Assembly: GCA_027575765.1 (NCBI GenBank)
Contig: JANBPT010000404.1
Span: 1 to 37,890 of the forward strand
Length of the DNA: 37,890 bases
Source: Tieghemiomyces parasiticus
Taxonomy: Eukaryota > Kickxellomycota > Dimargaritomycetes > Dimargaritales > Dimargaritaceae
Reading direction: 5' to 3'
Numbering within the stretch: the first letter of the stretch is position 1; the number at the start of each line of letters is the position of its first letter. The notes beneath the pieces are model-generated. The model was not told the origin of the DNA, made no database searches, and saw only the letters and a list, made by a program, of their open reading frames with translations. Below are positions 20,560 to 29,177 of this stretch, piece by piece. A program made the translations under genes and the position numbers.

Positions 20560-23500
20560 ATGTCATCCCTGCCCAAGGAGAGTCCTACACATCTCTCCCT
20601 GGAGTATCTCCGGAAGTCCAACGCTCTGACCCTTGGCAAGCACCAGAAAATTCTCGTCGCCAACCGCGGTGTAAGTTACCAACTCGTTTTTGACCCTCTG
20701 GCCGCCTGCCAGGCCGACGAAAAACCTGTGACACAGGACATTGGGCTTTGGCCTGACCCAGGGCATTCGGCTACAGGTCATTACACCTCTGTGACTGCAT
20801 GTCAGGTTCACCCCTTCTCTCTCCCTCCTTTTAGGGCCGTGACGGTGTATCTGTGTAACATGGAATCGTATTTGGCGGACACGTTTTGGTATGCAGGCGG
20901 GGTGGCGGGGAACGGGGGGGAGGATCGGCGGTTGAGCCCACGGCGCGTGACTGAAGGGGCCAACCCACAGTCACAGTGTAACAACCGACATCCGCCTCGA
21001 ACCCTCGCGCCCTACACCCCAATGTCTACCAGAATAGTAGGAAGTCACTAGGACCAAGCCCGCCAGCGTCTACTCCCTATAACCAAAGCGCGGTGCTAGG
21101 TGAAGTGGGCGCGTCATCACACACCGATCATTTTAGTTAGCAAAGGTGTCCACGAACCCAACTGGGGGTGCCGGATATTCCTGTAGGGATCCATGGAACT
21201 AACCGTATTTTCTCGCTTTGCTTTACTCTACCCTCCTGGTCTTCTTACCATTCGCATCCAGGAAATTGCTATCCGCGTGATCCGTAGCGCTCATGAGCTG
21301 GGCCTGCACACCGTTGGTATCTTCAGCTATGAGGATCGCTTCAACATGCACCGCTACAAGGTAAGCCCGCATATACTGTGCATACCCGGCCCTGAGAACC
21401 TTACAAGTGGCAAATAGGCCCTATATCATGGCAGCCCTGCGAGCCCGAGGGGAGGGCAAGGGGCTCGCATTTGGATTGCGCTGGTTTCTACCCAGTATCC
21501 ACTGGCGTCATCGACCGCCTTTCAGAGAGTGGGTGGCGCCAGCTCGCTTTCAAGACTGCCCCTTTTTACCTCGTGCATGGACTCCCGCATCGTCGTAGTC
21601 GGGCGAGTGGAACCCTCTCTCGATACGGTTGGTGAGGTCGGGTGATAGATACCGGCGGTCGATCCCTGCCATGTCATACAGTACCACTGGGGTCTCTACT
21701 CATTCCCACTAGCTGATCATGTGTTGGCCATGTCTCCTTGGCTGGGATTTCCGTTAGCCTGTGCCTTACGTACCCCTATCTTGCGCTTGGCGACGCACCA
21801 TTAAGCCACGCACCCCTACTAGAGAACTTACCCCCTCTCCCCCCTCCCTCCTATCACCACTCCCTAGGCCGACGAGTCTTACCAAATTGGCCACCGCGGT
21901 CAATACACCCCTGTCGGCGCCTACCTGGCCCAGGATGAAATCGTGGCAATTGCCAAGGAGCATGGCGTCACCATGATCCATCCGGGGTACGGCTTCCTCA
22001 GCGAAAACGCCTCGTTTGCCCGCAAGGTCACGGCAGCGGGAATCGCCTTCGTGGGACCCAGCGCGGACGTGATTGATAAACTCGGGGATAAAACGGCCGC
22101 CCGTAAGATCGCCATGGAATGCAACGTGCCCGTGGTACCGGGCACTCCCGGCCCCGTCTCGGAACTCCACGAGATCCAGAGCTTCGTGGCCGAGCACGGT
22201 TTCCCTATCATCATCAAGGCGGCTATGGGCGGCGGCGGCCGCGGCATGCGCGTGGTGTGGAAGGCTGGAGAATTGGAGGATGCATTCTCGCGGGCCCAAA
22301 GTGAGGCCGCCGCCGCGTTTGGCGACGGGACTGTGTTCGTGGAACGCTTCCTGCATAAGCCCAAGCACATCGAGGTGCAGCTGCTGGCCGACGGCGCTGG
22401 CAACGTGATCCACCTCTACGACCGTGACTGTTCGGTGCAGCGCCGCCACCAGAAGGTGGTGGAGATCGCCCCCTCGGTGGACCTGGACGACGGGGTACGC
22501 GAGCGCATGCTGGCCGATGCCATTAAGCTGGCCCACCACGTCGGGTACCGCAACGCCGGCACTGCCGAGTTTCTGGTCGACCAACAGAACCGCTACTACT
22601 TTATCGAGATCAACCCGCGCATCCAGGTCGAGCACACCGTCACCGAGGAGGTCACCGGGCTGGATATCGTGGCCTTACAGCTGCAAATCGCGGCAGGGGT
22701 CACCCTGCCCGAGCTGGGCCTGAGCCAGGACGCCGTGGTGCTGCGTGGCGTGGCCATCCAGTGCCGTATCACCACCGAGGATCCCGCGCACAACTTTCAG
22801 CCCGACACCGGCCGGATTGAGGTGTACCGCTCTGCCGGTGGCAACGGCGTGCGCCTGGATGGTGGGTCCGGGTTCGCCGGGTCTATCATCACCCCGCACT
22901 ACGACTCTCTGCTAGTCAAAGTGACGTGCTTCGGCGACACGTACGAGAAGGCCCGCCGCCGCATGCTGAGCACTCTGATCGAGTTCCGCATCCGGGGCGT
23001 CAAGACCAACATTGCCTTCCTCCAGAACGTGCTGACCCACCCGGTCTTCCGTTCCGGTGACTGCTGGACCACCTTCATCGACGACACGCCCGAGCTCTTC
23101 AACATTTTGAAGGGGCGCGACCGCGCCAACCGCATCCTGGCCTACCTTGGTGACATGATCGTGAACGGTAGTAGTGTCAAGGGCCAGGTCGGCGAGCCTA
23201 AGCACCTGATGGACGTGGAAATCCCTACCCTGACACGCGAAGAAGGCCGGGCCCTGGACGTACACACCGACTATCCTCGTGGCTGGCGCCAGATCTTCCT
23301 CGAGTCCGGCCCGGAGGCCTTTGCCCGCGCCGTGCGCGCCCACCCCGGCGTTCTCATCATGGATACTACCTGGCGCGATGCCCACCAGTCCTTGCTGGCC
23401 ACACGCCTGCGCACCATCGACATGGTGAACATTGCACGCACCACAGGGCACGCCTTGGCCAATGCCTTCAGCCTGGAGATGTGGGGTGGGGCCACCTTTG

Positions 23501-25203
23501 ACGTGGCTATGCGGTTCCTGTACGAAGACCCCTGGGACCGGTTGGACCGCCTGCGCGCCCTGGTCCCACACGTGCCTTTCCAGATGCTGCTGCGCGGCGC
23601 CAACGCGGTTGGCTACACCTCCTACCCGGACAATGTGATTTACGACTTTTGCGCCAAGGCACGGGCCCACGGCGTGGACGTGTTCCGCGTCTTTGACAGT
23701 CTCAACTATTTTGAGAACCTCAAGTTGGGCATCGACGCCGTACGCGCCGCCGGCGGCATCGTGGAGGGTACCGTGTGCTATACCGGTGATGTGACGGACC
23801 CGACCCGCACCAAGCACAACCTGGAGTACTACTTGGATTTGGTGTCTCAGTTGGTAGAGTACGGCATCCACATCCTGGGCATTAAGGACATGGCCGGCCT
23901 ACTCAAACCCGCTGCGGCCCGTCTGCTTATCGGGTCCATCCGGTCGCGCTTCCCGGACCTCCCCATTCACGTACACACCCACGACACGGCCGGCACGGGC
24001 GTAGCCAGCATGCTGGCCTGCGCTGAGGCCGGAGCCGATGTGATTGACGCAGCTGTCGATAGCATGTCTGGGATTACCTCGCAGCCCTCGATGGGTGCTC
24101 TGGTGGCCGCCCTGCAAGGTAGCAAGTATGACACCGGGATTGCTTTTAAGGACGTGATGGCCATCAACGACTACTGGGAGCAGATCCGCCTGCTGTACAG
24201 CTGCTTCGACCCGGGTGTGCGTAGCAGTGATGCGGGCGTCTACGAACACGAGATGCCCGGCGGCCAGTACACCAACCTCATGTTCCAAGCCCAGTCCCTG
24301 GGGCTGGGATCGCAGTGGAAGCAGGTGCGCGAGGCCTACATTGAAGCCAACCAGCTGTGCGGCGACATCGTCAAGGTGACCCCGTCGTCCAAGGTGGTGG
24401 GCGATCTGGCCCAGTTTATAGTGTCCAACGGGCTGACGGCCGACGAGGTGCGCCGTCAGGCCAAGTCGCTGTCCTTCCCCACTTCGGTGGTGGAGTACTT
24501 CCAAGGCTACTTGGGGCAGCCCCATGGTGGGTTCCCGGAACCTCTGCGCACGAACATCATCCGTGATCTGCCACGCATCGAAGGCCGTCCGGGGGCGTCC
24601 ATGGCGCCGTTTGACTTTGACCAACTGCGGACCAACCTGATCAAAAAGTACGGTCCGGGGATCCGTGACGTGGACCTTAGCAGCGCGGCTCTCTACCCCA
24701 AGGTGTTTGACGAATACCGTCAGGTCCAGGACAAGTACGGCGACCTATCGGTGGTACCCACCCACTACTTCTTGGCCCCGCTCAAGGTCAATGAGGAGTG
24801 CCACATTGAGCTGCAACCCGGTAAGCTGCTTATCATCAAGTACGTCGCGTGCGGTCCGCTCAACCCGGCCAGCGGGACCCGCGATGTGTACTTTGAGCTG
24901 AACGGCGAGGTGCGCGTCATGTCCGTGGTGGATTCCAACACCAGCACTAAGCACGAGGCCCGCGCCAAGGCCGACCCTACCCGCCCGGGCGATATCGGTG
25001 CCCCTATGGCCGGTGTCGTCGTCGAGGTCCGTGTCAAGACCGGCGCCATGGTGAAGGAAGGCGACCCACTGTGCGTCCTCTCGGCCATGAAGATGGAGAC
25101 GGTCGTGTCCGCTCCCGTGTCCGGTAAGGTCGACCACCTCGGTGCCGCTGAGGGCGACTCGTTATCTGCTGGAGACCTCATCGCCCGTATCGTGTCGGCC
25201 TAA
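20560..25203 (+). CDS. PYC: Pyruvate carboxylase (three coding exons)
   Basis: Biotin-dependent pyruvate carboxylase makes oxaloacetate from pyruvate and bicarbonate, replenishing the TCA cycle and feeding gluconeogenesis. Coding exons are 20560-20670, 21262-21360 and 21868-25203 (TAA); the introns (591 and 507 nt, GTAAGT...CCAG and GTAAGC...CTAG) are both phase 0. The protein is 1181 aa, close to yeast Pyc1. Exon 1 ends KILVANRG and exon 2 resumes EIAIRVIRSA, the classic biotin carboxylase start, which confirms the splice. Other landmarks are HPGYGFLSENASFA, the ATP-grasp loop GGGGRGMRVV, EINPRIQVEHTVTE, carboxyltransferase MDTTWRDAHQSLLATR, GIKDMAGLLKP with the carbamylated Lys, metal-binding HVHTHDTAGTG, and the biotinyl domain with AMKMET, biotin-Lys K1145. 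The N terminus (MSSLPKESPTHLSLEYLRKS) is not a good mitochondrial presequence, so a cytosolic enzyme as in yeast is likely. Third-position GC bias is extreme, suggesting high expression. Confidence 0.97.
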
Positions 25204-26192
25204 AGTCCTGGAGACCCCTATTGGTATTGTTGTTTTCTTTACCACCCAGGGACAGGATACCGGTGCAAACTTGCCGCGGGGGTATGCAAAATGTAATCCG
25301 AGGTCGGTTATGACTTGAACCCCCCCCCTTTTTAATTATTTTTTGGTTTACATTTCCGGACCATGGTTTTAGTGCAATCTACCGGTTCGATCAAAGTTTT
25401 ATTTTGGTTGATTTTTCCATATTTCAGTTACTTTTTACGGCCTTTTTTTTGTGCCTTGCGTCTGGCATTGGTATCTTCGTAAACTAGCTATGCTTCTAGT
25501 AAATCACATTTTAGAGCATTGGAGGGCGGGGGGATGGCCTTAGCCCTGGACACTTTGAACAGCGTCGACAGGAGCGCTCGGTGTATGCCTTAGCAGTATG
25601 GGCTTATGAAAGACGGCAGTTTCTACTGTTCATGCCGCCCTGCAAACTCTTGCCAGCTCAACGTAAATCGGGAGGCTACAGGTCAGATGCGCAATGAAGA
25701 CTAGGCCGCTATTGAACAGAAGGTCTGTTCTAATACGTAGCGCTCCTATGAAACGGCTCCCCACTACGGGGAAGAGGCCTAATCACCCATTATGGTTTCT
25801 GCTTAACGTCTATTGCCATTGCTCTTAGGGCCCAAATGGGCCAGATTATTTAGAAGGAAAAGTATATAATTAAGACCTCTAATGAAATTATGGAGGTCCA
25901 TTCACCCTACCAGCTCAAGTCTGCGTTTTACAGTGGACTGATTGTCATCCAGCGGTGTCCAATAAGGCAAAACAAAGTTATGGGTTGATACGCGCCCGTC
26001 GGCTATTTTCGAAATGTTGACCCCTCCCTCAGGCCTAGACGCCCAAATACTATTGACCCCTTGATGCTATATGTTCGGAGGATATGTTGTCATTGGGCCT
26101 TTCAACTTACACTGCGGCGCCATTTTCGGCTTGCTAAGCATTGTCTGCTCATTGTGCCTTCAATTCCCACTACCGCCATCCTTATCGCCACC
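25204..26192. other. Intergenic region, PYC 3' flank and Myb-gene promoter
   Basis: The first 250 bp or so are T- and C-tract-rich (C9-T5 run at about 25320-25333; T8 near 25443) and fit a PYC 3' UTR and termination zone; no AATAAA is present. A plus-strand TATATAAT occurs at 25863-25870, 323 bp before the Myb-gene ATG. No gene is seen. Confidence 0.5.
25863..25870 (+). promoter_or_regulatory. Candidate TATA box of the Myb-repeat gene
   Basis: TATATAAT in the right orientation 323 bp upstream of the ATG at 26193, with no competing TATA nearer. The spacing is long, so a moderate leader is implied. Confidence 0.35.
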
Positions 26193-27916
26193 ATGATTCG
26201 GCTGTTCGGTTTACGTCTAGCGCATCCCCCACTAGGCGCTTCATGGCGGACTTCCCGCGTTCTCACCGAACGACGTCGGCCCACCCGAACTTTGCCCAAG
26301 GCCACCCTACTCCGCCTACGATCGTCGGTTAAAGAGTCTGCCACCACGCAACCAACTAAGGAGGAAGGTAAATGCCGCTGCCAACAGTGCCGAATCGATG
26401 GCCTTTGGGTTAAGGACCGTGCGTGGCAATTGGTCACAGGCTTATTAACTTACACCCCAATACAGTGTCGGTCCCTCACCCCTCTTTATTTTCCCCCTTT
26501 CAACGACACGTACTCGATTTTCCAGATACCGACCGGCCCGCCGTCAGCCCCGAGTCCCCATCGAATCGCCTTATAAAGCCCAAACCCAGGACCAAGCAGC
26601 AGTTCTGGACGGCAGAGGAGGATGAGCGGCTTCGGTTGGCCGTGGCTACCTACGGTGCCACGGACTTTAAACGGATCGCTAGCGCGGTCGGCACGCGCAC
26701 CGCCATACAATGTTATGGACGCCATTACCGGCATATGCAGCGCACGGGGCCAGCCCAGCCCTGGTCGCCGGAGGAAGATCAGATACTACTTAATCTGGCG
26801 AACGAAGTGAAGCAAACGGCCGAGAAAACGGCTCCTGAGAAAGCCAGCGATAGGCGCTCGGATGGAACCTTGATGTCGAAAAGGCGACGACGTCCTAGAT
26901 CGAACCAGCTGGTGTCAATCCCGTGGGCCGCCCTCCGCCACCGGTTCACGAATCGCACCGTTTACGACCTTTTCCGGCGGTACGAGGTTCTACAGACTCT
27001 CGCGGTAGGGCCCTGGCAGCCGGACGAGACCGAGCGACTGCGGCAGGCCGTGGCCAAGTACGGAGTCAAGGGTGCGTGGCCACAGGTGGCCGAGTTCGTC
27101 CGAACCCGTACGGCCCAACAGTGTCGCGGACGCTACGTTAATATCCAGCGGCCAGCATTGGAGCGACGGTGGTGGAAGGTGGCAGACGATGTCAAGCTGT
27201 TTAAGGTGATTTACCGCGTTTCCCCGACGCTGCTCGACAGTTTACCCGAAATCCGCGAACTGTGTAGGGAACTACAGCAGCTCACAGACGGGCCAAATGA
27301 GACGGAGGTGGAAGAGGCAAGTTTGGGGGGGAACGAAGAGAGCTCACCGGCCGAGAGCGATGGAGAGTCGGAACTTGGTCGGTTGCTCGCCACCCTCAAG
27401 CGTTCTCACGATTCCGAGTCTGAAGACCTTAGTTACGACGCGTCCACGACAACCGCCAACTCCTGGGCCCACGAGGAAGACAGGTCAACCAGCTTTTCGG
27501 GCCTGTCCACCGCCGGGTCCTCCAGGACAGCCGCCGCTAGCCCGGTGTCGTACGATCCATTTGATGAAGAATCACACCGACGAGTCGCCCCGATCCGCGA
27601 CCCTGTCTGGCCGCTCATCCACCGTGCCATGAACGATCCGCGCTGCTCGCACTGGTCGCAATACTACATCCATTGGTTTGGGTATTTGAAACGTCAAGCC
27701 CTGGTGCCGCACTTGAATCCGCAACAGGAGCAGGTGATCGATCAGAATGGACTACGGTCCACCCCTCCGAGTTGGTTCGACTTGGCCCGAGACCTCGGTA
27801 TACCCAGGTCGACGGTAATCACACGGCATCTGTTCCAAGATTACCACGTACGTAAGAGTCTACGGCAAATGGTCGCCACTGCCAAGGGAGCCTCAGCACC
27901 TAAAGGACCGAAATAA
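26193..27916 (+). CDS. Myb/SANT-repeat protein with a mitochondrial-type leader (two exons)
   Basis: A 521-aa protein. Exon 1 is 26193-26367, the intron 26368-26525 (158 nt, GTAAAT to CCAG, phase 1, junction ...TKEE|DTDRP), exon 2 26526-27916 (TAA). The ATG has an ideal GCCACC context; exon 2 alone has no ATG before the first repeat. Residues 1-48 (MIRLFGLRLAHPPLGASWRT...) contain about ten Arg and one Glu before Lys/Arg-rich sequence, like a mitochondrial presequence. Myb/SANT-like repeats: R1 about 85-130 (FWTAEEDERLRLAVATYG, then IQCYGRHYRHM), R2 about 137-213 (WSPEEDQILLNLA, split by a basic insertion, then IPWAALRHRFTNRT), R3 about 219-266 (PWQPDETERLRQAVAKYG, QQCRGRYVNI) and possibly a degenerate fourth from 273 (RRWWKVADDVKLFKVI). 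An acidic Ser/Glu linker follows at about 305-385, then a conserved-looking C-terminal domain with Trp-rich SHWSQYYIHWFGYLK and a helix-turn-helix-like LARDLGIPRSTV. It binds DNA by family; location and target are unknown. Confidence 0.85.
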
Positions 27917-29177
27917 CGGCTCACCAACTTTGTATGCTACCATTACTATAATAACCACGTCAAAAAGAATCGTTGACACTCATGTGTAATTAGCAGTTGA
28001 ATATCAGAACCGATCATCAGTTGTATAGATTCGATGAATGCCTTCCGTCTATCTGTGTCAAGAGGCCTTGAAGTCACTGGGCTGGAATTGGGAGAGCACC
28101 GGGTTTCAGGTGGTCACGATGTGACCGAGCCAGGACTGGGACACCCGTAGGTCACAAATGTGGACCACTGGAAGTCAGCGGGGTGACTTGTAGCGCTGAC
28201 CCTAGGGCACATCACGCGAGACATTGATGTACACAGCTGGTGACTATTGGCCTTGGTGAGATCGTTTAGAAAAATTGGCAACTTACGGTAGCCAATGGCA
28301 ACGCCGGGTTGTGTTGGTGAGACTTTGAGGGGGTCTACGGTTTGTTGTAATTACTCTGCTCTAATTCTTTATACAAACCGGCCCCACAGGGCGGCAGTAG
28401 TAGTTCTTTTTTAAAAAAGGCCTAGATCAACCGTCGACCAGTTAGCCAGGGTTCGTTACCTCGGGCAGAACCTCAACCATGTTCCATTGAAGAGTCCCAT
28501 TGTTGGTGGATGAGTGACCAGACCAGCTAGTCATGACTTGTACGAAATCGAACTAGACACCTGGCAGTTTGCGATGCGATAGGAAGCATTGGACACTCGA
28601 TCCTTGCGCTGGCTATCATGGATTGCCTATCGTTTTACGGTCTCAGTCGGATGATTGCGAGATAAGGTCCTGTAGGGCCCGCTAGAAAACGTGCCATAGG
28701 GCTTGGAGGTTCAGCGCCCGGGAGAAAGGTAGAACCCCAGGCGCTACAGCGAACATTAGTTCAATTCTAAATTAAGTTATGCCAAACAACTGGCCGCGTC
28801 AGTGATTCTAGCAGTTTTTCGTATCTAGGCCCAACACTTACGGACTTGGAGTTTGGGATTCTGTATATTTTTTATTGAAGCCCCACTTGTACGTTCTCTC
28901 ATACTATCTTTTTTCTAAAAAAACCTCAGAGCTAGTTAATGTGCACTAATGCCACGCGATTCAAGTTCAGCGTATGTCAATCCGCGATTGCTCATGCTTT
29001 GCAACTAACTGAAGGATCGGAAGCGGTGTTGCCAATTTCCTCGTTACCCATCTCACTTTGCCACTTATCCTACGTGCCACACTATTCATCGTTGGCATTT
29101 CTCGAGCTCGACGTCCCATTTTCTAGACTGCACACCTTCCTTGCTTATCAATACCACTTTTTTTCGTTTTTGCCTGC
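27917..29177. other. Intergenic region upstream of the PPR gene, with clustered GTCAC/GTGAC sites
   Basis: About 1.26 kb. It contains six GTCAC/GTGAC pentamers between 28073 and 28244, including a perfect inverted repeat GGTCAC-GAT-GTGACC at 28112-28126. Near the right end there is a TATATTTTTTATT tract (28864-28876), about 300 bp from the PPR ATG, followed by pyrimidine-rich sequence. An open frame from 28939 overlaps the PPR start in another frame and looks like a shadow. No other gene is seen. Confidence 0.45.
28112..28126. repeat. Inverted repeat GGTCAC-N3-GTGACC
   Basis: A perfect 6-bp inverted repeat with a 3-nt spacer inside a cluster of six GTCAC/GTGAC pentamers (28073, 28113, 28121, 28151, 28183, 28240). 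Possible binding site for a dimeric factor upstream of the PPR gene; function is inference. Confidence 0.4.

Noticed and set aside
22912..23871. 319-codon and other long minus-strand frames opposite pyruvate carboxylase
   Set aside because: These are antisense shadows produced by the strong third-position GC bias of PYC. They carry no domain signal.
25375..25400. GGTTCGATC motif resembling a tRNA T-loop
   Set aside because: The flanking bases do not form a T-stem and there are no A- or B-box-like partner sequences or acceptor stem.
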